Both the position numbers and the translations under genes were made by a program. The notes beneath the pieces are model-generated. The model ran no database searches, had not been told where the DNA came from, and saw nothing but the letters and a program-made list of their open reading frames with translations. From Echinococcus granulosus (Eukaryota; Platyhelminthes; Cestoda; Cyclophyllidea; Taeniidae), in assembly GCF_000524195.1 (NCBI RefSeq), contig NW_020170410.1:562204-626203 (forward strand): a stretch of 64,000 bases of DNA. The letters are read 5' to 3'. Shown piece after piece: positions 13,372 through 23,993 of the stretch (position 1 is the first letter of the stretch; the number at the start of each line of letters is the position of its first letter).

Positions 13372-13862
13372 CTCTGCACACATCCTTTGAGTCGCTTGGA
13401 ATGGAGTCTTTAAAAATATATGCTTGCCCATGAACTGCCTTATTGATGAAAACTTGAAGGACCAAAACATGTATGGGAGACATGCCTATTATCTGGTAAG
13501 TAATGCACAGAAAGAGAGTGGTGGTAAATTAGAAATCTGTCAAGGCTTCTTCAGGGATGAGATTGGGGATTCCGTCGATGATGCGGTATGCTAGGCCAAG
13601 TTCTTCGTTTATGAGGAGCTGCCTTTCATTGTCTAGTCTACAAGCGTAACGAAGCTGAGGGACTTACATGAGCGGTTTCTTACTGAGAGGACAAACCAGA
13701 ACCTCTAAATGCTTTGGGTCAAATGTAAGTGTTGTGGAGGAGTGCCTTCGAGGCACTCTGAGGGCTTGATGGAAAAGATGCCTAAACATCACCTAGTTGC
13801 CAAAATATTAAGGGTAAGCAAGTCATTAGTTCTTTCGGAAGCAGAAATTGAAGAGTCGTAGC
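13372..13862. other. Short spacer between convergent PSMD7 and RPP21
   Basis: About 490 bases between two genes that end towards each other. It should hold both 3' untranslated regions. I see no further coding sequence and no good plus-strand AATAAA close to the PSMD7 stop. Confidence 0.5.
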
Positions 13863-14432
13863 TCAAGGAGATTTATTATCATTGATTTCAACAGTAGGTA
13901 CTTTGGAATCGGGAAGCATTCTTTCAAAATATGAGGGCCGATAGGAGGCATTGGGTTGAAGAGGGGTTCGGTTTCGCGTTCCGCAGACATCACAGATTAT
14001 CACAATCCCTGTTTTGTGGAACCGGAGACGACCAGTTGTTCGGGAGTCAAGGATGAGATGGCAGCCGCGGCAGATTGATCGACGCATTACCGGGGACAGA
14101 CGAACGCGCGATTTCTTAGCCAGATGGAGCATTTGATTTACGCATCGGCGACAAATGAAGTAACTCATCTGACGCTCAAAATCACTAGATGCGCTTAAAA
14201 GCGGATAGATGCAGCTGTAAGCTTGACGATAGAGGATATCAATTTGTCGATGAACAGGAGTTGCTACATCGTTCGCTTTGGTATTCTGCAGTTAGATTAG
14301 TGTATAAAACCATTAGAGCAAATAAGTGATAGCGCATTACTGTGAACCACTGATAAATCTAATCTATGCACTAAACGCGAAAAAAAAGTAGCGACTAGCA
14401 TAGAAGCCTTGATGGCTACCTACCTTGCCCAT
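13863..14432 (-). CDS. RPP21: Ribonuclease P protein subunit p21 (Rpp21/Rpr2 family)
   Basis: Rpp21 is a zinc-ribbon subunit of nuclear RNase P, which removes tRNA 5' leaders. Two exons: 14432-14424 encodes only Met-Gly-Lys, then a 138-nt intron (GTAGGT...CTGCAG), then 14285-13863. Total 432 nt, 143 residues (human 154). The N-terminal helix IDILYRQAYSCIYPLL and the following YFICRRCVNQMLHLAKKSRV match the family. The zinc ligands are CRRC-CRGC-CDVC-like pairs: MRRSICRGCHLILDSRTTGR, then IVIICDVCGTRNRTPLQP. The start is chosen because ATGGGCAAG followed by a consensus donor restores the conserved Rpp21 N-terminus in phase. The codons just before the stop read AAT AAA, so a perfect polyadenylation hexamer lies inside the coding end. 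The gene starts head to head with TAF8. Confidence 0.9.
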
Positions 14433-14646
14433 ACCACACGCTACAAGACGCCTATCGATGATCTAGGTCATGTTGCCCGGTGGTCGACATGCCAAAATTA
14501 ATAAATTTTATATAGAATAATTTCCTGGAAAAGAATTATGGTAGGCATTAAAAAACTTTTTAATTTGTTATAACAATGCATAACAGCGCTTGCTTTGGTT
14601 TATTTCTCGAACTAATTCCGGGCTATTCGTGAGTGGTTTTTGTGTA
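14433..14646. promoter_or_regulatory. Putative bidirectional promoter, RPP21 / TAF8
   Basis: The start codons of RPP21 (minus) and TAF8 (plus) are about 214 bases apart, so both core promoters and both 5' untranslated regions must share this interval. It contains an AT-rich block with TTTTATATAGAATAA (14506-14520). No factor site is claimed. If the TAF8 frame starts further upstream at 14590, the interval shrinks to about 157 bases. Confidence 0.5.
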
Positions 14647-17600
14647 ATGTCTGGTATTCCCTCCCGTCCTGTTGTACATTCGGATATACCACATGGTATT
14701 GTCGATGTACTTGAATCTCTAGTTGGCTTTGTGTCCCGTCAGTGTGGATTCCAGTATATCGAGCAGCCATGCCTTCCAATACTGACGAACCTGCTCATAT
14801 CATGTGAGTTACTATACCAATCATGTAAGTTTCCTTCCTGCCGTAATTTTTGAATCTGAGCAACAATATTTGTCTCTTAATCTACAGTCTTTGAGTCACT
14901 TGCCACAAAGAGTCTTGCTTACGCTGAAGCAGCGAGTCGGACGAAGATTGTTCTGAATGATTTGGTGCTGGCATTCGTTGACTTCGGCTTCGAGATTTCC
15001 CGAATATTTGAGCAAAGTAGACACTTTCCAATGCCCGGACTCAATGGACGTAAGTATTCCTTAAGAACAACTTTACTTTTGTAACAACGAAGGGCTCTAA
15101 GCACCGACTTTGTAATGGATATCTTGAAGATCCTGAGCTAGCAAGCTGATATAATCGACTTAAATAGTGGCCATGTTATGTCCATTTTGGAAAGTAGAGC
15201 CAAAGACCTGGTGATTTAACGGTGGACATATTTTGCCTATTGAACACAGTGGAAGCTTCGGTCGAAGGCCAAAGCTCTTTTTAATAAATTGGATCGGATT
15301 TTGTCGCAGCTTTACCTTGTCACGTAACCTATAATTCTTGGCTTTTGGCAGTCACAAAGGGTCTCACTTTCCGAAGTTACCCTCTTAGGTCATTACTTAT
15401 ACAGGCGAATAAAGCATTAACCTTTCGTTTGCCTTTTTGGAATTAATGTAGTATAAGTGGCCGTACCCTTTCCTCTAATACTGTCAAAAGCGTTCGGATC
15501 AGGCGACCTGGCCTACGATGCACTTCTTGAGCTGATAATTGGTTCTAGTAGCATCCTGGAGATCGAATGGTTTGCTTGTGTGTCTAAACACGAAGTCTTC
15601 CATTACTTGTCTTTCTACTGCCAACCTCTATTCGTCTTTTAAAGCTGCTGCTCTAGGTGACCCAGCCCGAGGCGTAGTTTGTAAACCTGTGATTGGTCCA
15701 AGTGGAGCGCCAATTATCCCCTGCACTGTCAGTCTTCGCACCGACGCCGTCAAATCTGTGGGGTCCGGTGCAGCAGCTCTGCCTACTGCGGGGGGCGCGG
15801 CAGCGGGTATGACTGCTACCCAGACCGCTCCCAAGGCCCCTGCGCATCTTCTCCTCCCACCATTACCCGAACCACATACGTACCTGGACTCTAAGGTTAC
15901 GCGACCCCCGCCAGCCCAGAGTTTGGCCAGTTTGCGCCGACAGGTGATTGATCAGCGCAGACAGATGCAGCTCTCGCTAACGTCGTATGTGTCACTTGGA
16001 CAATCGGTGGATCATCTATTTCCGGGGGATCGGGAATCCTTTCCCAGTAAGTGATTTCATTAAGACATTGTAAATGGACTATTTGACATGTTTGTCACCA
16101 ACGTCACGTGCATGTGATGCTCCGATTTTCTTTTTTGGTTCGTAAGTTACGTACCTTTGTCGCATTTGATTAAACTAAAATGAAGTAGACTGGATAGGAA
16201 AAAAGGTGTTATATGAATCTGGTTAAATGTAGGGGCTGTGATGGTGGCTACACACCGTATATGTTTGCTATTCACTCTGGCGGTTGGTTTGAATTTTGTA
16301 AATCTTGTTGTTATTATTTGGTATCAGGGATCATTTTTTGAGCAGCACGACTGCTTTTACTTTGGCGGCTTTGATTGACATTGGCAGCATTTTATTTTGT
16401 GGTCTATCTTACTCCCTTTCATTTTTCTCCCGCTAAACCCACTGTCAACTACATTCTGCTGCCATTAAGATTTTCAGTAAATAGCTCAGTCAAATGTCCT
16501 ATTTTCGATTATGTTTTGACGTACTTCATTATTTGTGGTTAGTCAACTATTTGCCTAACTGTAAATACACTACTCTGTGGCTGTTCTCATTTTCTAAAGT
16601 GATGCTTACTTTTATGGTATGCGTTGCTTTCTCAGTTTGACTGGTCCTTAGAAAAGAGCTTCTTTAATATTATGCGTTCAAAAGTATCCATTGTGTGTTA
16701 TCAGTTACTCTGCTGCTTTAATTTTTTTTTTTAGTTGAATCTGTTAGTTTCTTGCATATTACTGCAATAAATAAAATTGGCTAGCCCTAGATTTTGACAA
16801 AGCAATCATGTCAACGTTTGCGAATTCATCCTAACTGATAAGTGTCTGCAGGGCATCTTTATTTGAGTCTTCCTACAATATCCATCGCTGACATTCGAGT
16901 AATTTGTAGTGAGCTGTGCGGGAACTGTCCTGAATTACAATTGTTTTGCTCGTAATTTCACTGCAGGTACCGAATTCATGCTACTGTGACCATTCATTTT
17001 GTATATATGTGTAATATGCTAAAAATGATGCCCACTTTTTGGGTTGGTACTGGCTTTAGGCTTGTTGTTGACAAGGCGTTTGTCATTTTCTGGTTCGTTT
17101 TATGTATAAAGCTTATTTAGTGATTGTGGGGATTTTACTTCTGGTTATTGTAAATGGTGTTCAGTCAAAGTTGAACAAAATCTTTCCAATATAAATTTAT
17201 TACCAGTTTTATGCGTTCAAAGATGAATATTATGTCAATCACTTTGTTGAGGCTGAATGCTCTTCTATTTTCACTACGACTTTGTAAGGCCATCTTGATA
17301 AGTCGTTTTAATAGCAGTTTTCTTCAGTATAAAGGCAAAACCACAGTATGTGTAGTTTTAAAGTCAGTGCTTGTGTTCAGGTAGTTTTCTTCTAAAATTT
17401 TGGCAATTTTTTAACAATACCTCAACGCATATCCATCTTTTTCAAGCAAACGACGCTTGTATCTGAGTTAAAACGAGGTAATTACGCTTGTCAGTCAACT
17501 CTTGTGTATTACTCAACCACAATGCTACTGTTTTCGTATGGATGATTCCTCACAAAAAGCTGCTTATTCAACTGAACAGTTGTAATGTTGACTCAAGCAG

Positions 17601-18259
17601 TTACCCGTTTGGGTACACAGTGTTCCTCATCTGTTTTTGGGGGGCTACTGTTTCAATTGGCTGCAAGGCCTTTTTGTTGAAAGCAAACCCCATGGTCTCA
17701 CACCCCAACTAATTTTTTGGCTTCATGCCATAACCGACTTCAAACTCGGCTCATTAGATTTGGCAATCTAATGTCCGCTAACTTTTTTATCTTAGATTTC
17801 ACCCTTTAACACCGCGTTAGACTTTGATTTTAATTCTGTTAGCAGGTACCGACCTTTTCTTGACTGTGGCTTTGCGTTGCGTCTTAAATTTTCTTTAATT
17901 GCAAACAACGCAATGCTCAGTGTAAGTTAAAATGGATTTGATATCTACTGTAAATAAACCTATTGCCACCCAACACCCTGCCTATCCAACCAGCTCAGTC
18001 GAACGGCTCAACTGATTTCCTATCGGTTTACCCGTCTACTTTCCTAGTTCTGTTGCCCCAGCCCTCGAGTAGACCCTACGTCTCCGCTCTTTTGGCGGAG
18101 TCCTTGCCCGAGTCGGAGGAACAGCCCAGTGATACAACGAAGTCCATGGACCAAGATTCTACTGAAAAGCCTCATTCCGGTGATGGCTCCATCTCCAACT
18201 TCTATCTCTGCAAACCTACTTTTCCCAGCGCTGAAGTTAGCTCGGGACACTTTTTGTGA
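14647..18259 (+). CDS. TAF8: Transcription initiation factor TFIID subunit 8 (TAF8)
   Basis: TAF8 is a histone-fold subunit that pairs with TAF10 in TFIID and helps load it onto promoters. Four exons: 14647-14803, 14888-15049, 15657-16046 and 17994-18259, 975 nt in total, 324 residues (human 310), all phases agreeing. Residues about 10-95 form the histone fold: [20 protein letters not shown], then [20 protein letters not shown] and [13 protein letters not shown]. Exon 3 has an Ala/Pro-rich linker and the signature TAF8 C-terminal domain, [15 protein letters not shown] followed by [20 protein letters not shown]. Exon 4 continues with the RPYVSALL segment seen in family members and an acidic Ser/Thr-rich tail. 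The intron sizes are 84, 607 and 1947 nt. The upstream ATG at 14590 is in frame, but its 19 residues look unlike coding sequence, so MSGIPSRPV is preferred as the N-terminus. Confidence 0.93.
16047..17993 (+). other. Large T-rich intron 3 of TAF8
   Basis: The donor GTAAGT is at 16047 and the acceptor CCAACCAG ends at 17993. The coding strand is strongly T-rich. Segments near 16590-16700 and 17020-17240 share the phrase TTATGCGTTCAAA and similar surrounding words, suggesting an old internal duplication. No gene is seen inside. Confidence 0.55.
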
Positions 18260-20131
18260 AACTGTAGACGGGCAAAATTGTACTCAGGCGCCAACATGGA
18301 CGTTTGGGTTGAAAAGTGCGTACATATCTATGTATTTCTTTGGCTCGAGATCTGATTTATCTCTAGGTGTGGGGCAACATATTTTGAACCTAGTAGGGAG
18401 CATGTATCTAAACCTATCTTTGTCTTAAAAGCGATTAATCTCTGTGTTTGGCGTAAACAATGGGCAGTGAGATTAGTAAAAACTCCTTTTAAAGTTGGTA
18501 AACCAGAATTGAAGGCATTTTAAAGCTGCTTGCTAACAGAAAAAATGACCTTGGTAGGATTCAATTGTAGGATATTTGCGATTGGAGGTCTTTTTGTAGA
18601 CTTGCATGGCGCTTTGGCTCCAACATCTGTGTTTGGACCCGAAATAGTTGTGTACGCATGTTTTTGCACGGAATTTTCGTTTTACTTCTTGAGAAGTAGA
18701 ATTCGCCTTAGATGTGCATGGGAGGCCTGGATAAGTTGCCTTTGTCGTTTTAAGCGTAATTCGTTTACCTAACTAGTTAAAACAGGAGACAGTAAAGTTG
18801 AGGTGGGCGTTGTAAAGGCTGAGTCATCTCCAGGAGTTGACAGTTGGCAAAATGGGCTTGGTAGCAGTGGGTTATGGAGCCGGCCCACGTGTGGAATATA
18901 CTGCCTAACTTACTATCAAGTAGCATACTTTCGTCATACTAGCGGGTCATTCATGCCTTGAGATGGTGAAATATTCCAAATGGTGGCGGCTGATAAGGAG
19001 GTTGTAACAAATGAGTTTTTTGACGGTTTGTTTGTCGTAGGTGAACGCCTTTACAGCCTGTAAAAATGGTCCAACGCCTAGAATACAGGAAGGTTCCAAA
19101 AAAAACAGGGCAGTGATCTAAGACACTTAATCCCCACGAAGTGCTAGTGGATTTTATTACTCCCTGTAGATATGACTATATTCTCTGAATTAAACGGACT
19201 TCGCAATCGTACTAAACGAAGATAAATATCTTTGACTTCAACAGAAGTCAAATTTGACACGTAGTTTGAGCTCTAGTGGCTTTTCGGACTGTAAAAATGC
19301 TGTTCACTTCCAACTGCGACTTTCATTCGAATTGTGCTTTCTTTGAGGGAAGTTATTTCTGAATGTGTTTGCTATGACCCAAACGATGCAACAGAGGCAA
19401 CTAGAATATCATTACCTTGCTAGATGGTTCAGGGCTTTCTGTTCCAAAGATTTCGCTCCCATAAATAACCCCCATAATTGTAAACTGAAACTATTTGTAG
19501 TGAAAGTGGTGAAAGTGAACTACTAGAGGCTAGTCTTTGAGGTGAAAAAGTTGAAAATCGGATGAGTACAGTTTACATTTAGACTGCCACGTCCACCATC
19601 GGCGTCACATATGTGTGACGTGATTTCATCAGTTCGTAACAATTGCTTGCATCAAATCAATAATGAGAAGTAGCACAACTCTAAGGAGGATACGTCACCT
19701 CTGGGCTGTCGTGGTGAATTTTCCTCGGAGATTCCCGCCACTGACCTTGTTAAGCTAAGCTTACAGAAGTCAGAGTTATGAATAAGGCTTGGAAATACGC
19801 CCACCGAATCTTGAATAGGTTAACCACTACATATCCCTTTGCAGTCTGTATGAAAGATTTCTTCTTTCGGTTAAGTTATCTTTGTCAACATATAATTATC
19901 CCCGGTAGATGTGCGCAAGAATGTTGTTTCACCTTACCAATTCTTCAGAAAAAAGCAAGACTCTCCAGTTTGTTATGAACTCCTTATTACCAGCCTCGAA
20001 ACCTTCTTGCGTTGTTTAGCCATCCCTAACTCACCGTCGCGAGGTTCCAACGTATCGACCAGGTCGTTTAAACAGCCCCGGTTGGTAGTGGTGTGGGTGG
20101 TTGAACCACGACGTTGAAGCCGATCTAAAGC
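18260..20131. other. Intergenic region between TAF8 and the arrestin gene
   Basis: About 1.9 kb. No exon with acceptable phase and no repeat copy was found. The last part, before 20132, is GC-richer and may be the 5' untranslated region and promoter of the arrestin gene. Confidence 0.45.
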
Positions 20132-22462
20132 ATGGCTATTGACCCCGGAGACTCTCGACTACCACTGTATCGTGATGGAACTGTTAAACCCGTGTGGCGA
20201 AAGCTATCTCCTTGTAAAAGTGTGGGACTTTACCTCCTTCACAGGGACTACTGGTCAGGCTACCAACTCCAACACGAGAGGCAGCATACACAGAAGTTAC
20301 CACAGCCTTCTGAATGCAGCGATAAGCCCGGATCTGCCTGGAATCCCGAATTTCGCCCAGAGAATAACGGAATTGTTGAAGGTATTGCTCATGTGAATCC
20401 CTGGATGCTTAAGTACAAATCTAGAGTTTATGCCGAAGTGGAAGCGCGGTACTCTATCCATCGGACCGAGTTGGATGCGTTTGATTTTGAAAATGACAAT
20501 GTTATCTTCTCCACAAGAGTAACATTGAATCCTCCTCTCTGCGATGAAGATACAACGAACTGTTTTGCCACTCCACCAAAAGATTTACATCAATACAGTG
20601 CAGATCTTCGTCAGCTGTATGAAAAATTGGGCGGTCCTTGTGCCTCAAAGCCTTTGAAATTTGAAAATCTCACGTCTTCAGGTGTTTTACCTGGGAAGGC
20701 ATATGGCAACCGCATGGAACACACTTTCGTTCCACCTACAGAAGCTACAAAGTGTACGGAGCATCCAGACTTGCCTTATGTCACTTACAACTTTCCTTTC
20801 CGTTTTGATATCAACAGTGGTCCCGACTCGATCATGCTCAAGTCCAACAAACCATCTCCTATTGGTAAACACTCCGTACCAAAGAACAGAAGGGAACTCC
20901 ACCTTGACGCTATTTATGGCTTCCATGAAGGTGATGATGAAAGCGACCTCGAAGAGCCTAGTCCCGAAACTGCTGTCATTCTTCCACGAATCAGGCACCC
21001 ACGCCAACCCATTGAAACTTATCGAGGAATCAAGAAAATTGACTTAAAGATGCAATCCTTCAAAGACTGTTTTCATGTCGATTCATATCCCTGGCGCCAA
21101 CGACACAAAAGACGTCCAAAGGGTGGGATTTACTGGTCAGTTCGAGTGTACGCGATAAATCCGAACGCACTAAGTCCGGAGGCGAAAGATTTAGCTGAAC
21201 TGAAGATTCGAAAGTTGACTTTTCTTCCATTGAGTGCTAGTCTACATCACCAACCACCACCGCAAGTCTTAAACAACTACTGCTTAGCCGTGGTACCGGG
21301 AGAATGTTCCGATGCTGGAGTGATTACACTAGCTGCGAAGTTGGATAAGATTTTTTACGCTCCGGGTGATCCAATCCATGTAAACATGAAGATATACAAC
21401 ATTTCTAGCAGAGTGATACAGCAGATAACTGTAGAAGTTATCCAATACATTCGAATAGCAACGATTAACAATAGAGTTTGGAGAAGTTCAATTTGTAAGC
21501 GGGAAATAACGGCAGAAAATAGCAAAGCGGGGATGCCGGTTCTACCAGAGACAGAAAATTTGCGATTGCGGTGTCGACTTAATCCCTGGCCAGTGGAGGC
21601 CCAGTATGCCCACCTTTTTCGCGATAAGCTTCACAAACTTCGTCCACGTGTCCCAATTGAAGCGGAAGCATTCACGCTGAATATGCCGACCGAGCCAAAT
21701 CTATTCTACGGTGTACAACAACCAGCACGGTATGAGGAAGTTGTACAATACTCCGTCGGTAGACACAAACCGGCATTTTCTACACTGCAAGGGATTGTGG
21801 AAAAGATATTGACAAGCAATTCACCCATTTCGATTAGAACTCCTGAGCCATCAGTAGACGAGAAGACGTTTGAGAAAGACCCCTACAACCATCATAGTTG
21901 CGTCAGGCACAAAATGGAGAATATAGCAAATCAATGTTCACGAACACCAACGGACCAGCCCCATCAATATCCCATCTTCAAAGACTACGAAATTTACGGA
22001 GAGGGGCTGGACTATTCGAATGCCGTACAACGGATGATGGCACCACAATGCACCCCATGTGACAGGACCAGTGTATTGAGAGGTCAGCCGGTATACGTAA
22101 ACTATGAGGTCGTTGTGAGCGCAGTTCTGCGTCCACAGAATCTGCCTGACCCTCTGGCTCAGGATGCTCTTCTAGATGAATGTCAATTAGGTAGTGGGCT
22201 ATTAAACCCCCCCAAGGGAGAGATCGTTGGAACTAGGGGACCTAGAGTTGCCCTGCCTGCGATATTTTCGGTAACAACGCCCCAACCGGAGATGCCAGTC
22301 CCAGTTGCTAATTATAATGTGGATCCGAGGCAGGACAGATTGCCAAAAATCCAACCCAAAGTGCAACTTTGGGAACCAAGTGATGGAAGGGGATTCTTTT
22401 TAGTGAGAGAACAACGCAAAGTGGCGCCGTGTACTACGTCGGACCAAAATACGTCTCTCTGA
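20132..22462 (+). CDS. Long divergent arrestin, intronless
   Basis: Arrestins bind activated, phosphorylated G-protein-coupled receptors at the membrane and shut off or redirect their signalling. One uninterrupted frame of 776 residues, nearly twice the usual 360-450. Recognisable blocks in order: VWRKLSPCKSVGLYLLHRDY (21-40) matches the arrestin N-terminal strands; SRVYAEVEARYSIHRTELDA (97-116) is the N-domain strand plus finger loop; LRQLYEKLGG (about 159-168) and FPFRFDINSGPDSI precede the second half of the N-domain; GGIYWSVRVYA and LKIRKLTFLP follow; then the C-domain, LDKIFYAPGDPIHVNMKIYN with VIQQITVEVIQYIRIA; and near the end YVNYEVVVSAVL with an ALPAIFSVTTPQPE strand like the family's MHP-PE block. 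The extra length is in three inserts: about 43-90, about 240-330 (acidic, then basic) and about 540-640. I do not see the usual C-domain lariat loop or a clathrin-binding LIEL box. The C-terminus NTSL fits a class I PDZ ligand. Confidence 0.85.
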   Translation: MAIDPGDSRLPLYRDGTVKPVWRKLSPCKSVGLYLLHRDYWSGYQLQHERQHTQKLPQPSECSDKPGSAWNPEFRPENNGIVEGIAHVNPWMLKYKSRVYAEVEARYSIHRTELDAFDFENDNVIFSTRVTLNPPLCDEDTTNCFATPPKDLHQYSADLRQLYEKLGGPCASKPLKFENLTSSGVLPGKAYGNRMEHTFVPPTEATKCTEHPDLPYVTYNFPFRFDINSGPDSIMLKSNKPSPIGKHSVPKNRRELHLDAIYGFHEGDDESDLEEPSPETAVILPRIRHPRQPIETYRGIKKIDLKMQSFKDCFHVDSYPWRQRHKRRPKGGIYWSVRVYAINPNALSPEAKDLAELKIRKLTFLPLSASLHHQPPPQVLNNYCLAVVPGECSDAGVITLAAKLDKIFYAPGDPIHVNMKIYNISSRVIQQITVEVIQYIRIATINNRVWRSSICKREITAENSKAGMPVLPETENLRLRCRLNPWPVEAQYAHLFRDKLHKLRPRVPIEAEAFTLNMPTEPNLFYGVQQPARYEEVVQYSVGRHKPAFSTLQGIVEKILTSNSPISIRTPEPSVDEKTFEKDPYNHHSCVRHKMENIANQCSRTPTDQPHQYPIFKDYEIYGEGLDYSNAVQRMMAPQCTPCDRTSVLRGQPVYVNYEVVVSAVLRPQNLPDPLAQDALLDECQLGSGLLNPPKGEIVGTRGPRVALPAIFSVTTPQPEMPVPVANYNVDPRQDRLPKIQPKVQLWEPSDGRGFFLVREQRKVAPCTTSDQNTSL

Positions 22463-23394
22463 GGGTTTATTTCAACAGCGCAGAGCCTTAATAAGAATTT
22501 TCGAAATGCATAAGTTCTCTTATCCGCAAAAAGTGGAATGTTGAGTGCCTCGAACATATGGACAAATCCATAAGACAAGATGACCTACACAGCTCTAGGG
22601 AGGTTTTTTAAAAATCTAGAATACAGCCATGGAATAATATGAGGGTCGTGTACTCATTCTTCGTCTTGCTCTAGTTTAGCCGATTTCAAATAATTCTTCA
22701 CGAATTCCGTTTCTAGTCCCTGTTGGTTTATTTCACCCCAACAGGTAGTTCCAAATGATTCGATGCCCCATGGCACATCCGCTCGCCTGATATCAGTGGG
22801 ATAAAGTGAACCTGAATGGCAAACACCTAAGCTTCAGAGTACCACGCACATTCGTGAGCCATACTTTAGTCACCAAAACACGTCGTCCGTCAACGTTGCG
22901 AACCATTCCCAATCTTGTTTATTTATTGTAAGTAGCATCCCATTATGCTTGTAAATAAATCACGATTTTTCCAAAAATTGTCTAGATAAAGATCTGAGGT
23001 CATGATAATGATTTGTGACAACGGCAGCCAAACTCAAGCATTCACAAAATTTATCAACATCCAAATTGTTAATAATAAGCAATACTTGGAAATAAGCAAT
23101 ATTTAGAAGGATCATTTAAGACAGGTAATGGCTATTCACGAATTTGCCAACGTTTCACAAAAATTACCAGCCAACGAAATCCCACAAAAGTACTTAATTT
23201 ATAACAGCTAAGAAGCATAGCAAGTAAGATTTTGGATTTCCACAGGGTTCTTCCAATGCAACACGAGTTGTCCCGAGGGTGGCAGTTATGCACGAACAGT
23301 GCATAAAAAAGCGTATTTAAAACAGGCATATACCTGTGTCCTTTCACTATACATAGAAATTGGGAAGCAACTACAAACTAGAACTACGAAAAAG
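22463..23394. other. Spacer between convergent arrestin and NDUFB4 genes
   Basis: About 930 bases that should hold both 3' untranslated regions. No coding sequence or repeat was recognised. Confidence 0.5.
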
Positions 23395-23993
23395 TTATTT
23401 GGGATTGTAGGTCAATGCACGAGTCCTGTAGTCGACCTCGCCCCTGGTAATTTCGCCAAACAGCTTATCCTACGATGGAAAATTTAAAAAAATAATATTT
23501 TAATATTTATAGTTAGCTAAAATGGGAAAAAGGTGCCACTAAACTCACTCTGCGGCGAGCCAAAGCATAGTAAATTAGAGCGGAGATGCCACAAAACACA
23601 GCGCTCACGAGTACTCCACGAGTAGAAGGTTTAAGGTACTCCGCGTAGGTAACGCGAGCCGAAAACCAACGCTGCATGTTAGGGTCATGCTGAGAAGTGA
23701 AACCAACAAACCGCCTTATAAAAATCGGGCCAACATCTCAAGTACAACAGCATTGACATAACTGAAACATATATAATCTTAAAAAACAAGAATAACTTGA
23801 TGTTCGAATAAACTAATTAAAGCAATAGACGGCTACTTACAATAGCACCCATGGGAGGTTTGAAGGGGTTACTTGTGATACGCCTGTACTCCGCTTTCAT
23901 AGCATCCCGATATTTGGCCCGAGCCTTGATAGCGTCTTGCTCTGCTGGGCTTTCATGGTAAGTTTTCCAAGGATCAAAACCGACACTCGACAT
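23395..23993 (-). CDS. NDUFB4: NADH dehydrogenase [ubiquinone] 1 beta subcomplex subunit 4
   Basis: NDUFB4 (B15) is an accessory subunit of the membrane arm of mitochondrial complex I. Three exons: 23993-23841, 23689-23549 and 23469-23395, 369 nt including the stop, 122 residues (human 129). Introns are 151 and 79 nt with consensus ends, all in phase 0. The order of features matches the family: FDPWKTYHESPAEQDAIKAR and the basic helix KYRDAMKAEYRRIT; then NMQRWFSARVTYAEYLKPST; then one membrane segment, GVLVSAVFCGISALIYYALA; then the short charged tail DKLFGEITRGEVDYRTRAL. The Met at 23993 is chosen because it gives the family's usual N-terminal length. The frame stays open upstream to 24083 and contains another Met with a hydrophobic stretch, which would be unusual for this protein. 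Exon 3 is only 25 codons and is recognised by its sequence and phase. Confidence 0.9.

Noticed and set aside
12934..13470. Minus-strand frame of 178 codons
   Set aside because: It lies opposite PSMD7 exon 5, whose plus-strand translation matches Rpn8 closely; this is a shadow of the real gene.
15628..15847. Ala/Pro-rich minus-strand frames
   Set aside because: They are antisense to the Ala/Pro-rich linker of TAF8 exon 3 and have no recognisable domain.
20687..21007. Minus-strand frame of 106 codons inside the arrestin gene
   Set aside because: It overlaps a continuous 776-codon frame with ordered arrestin motifs, so it is a shadow.
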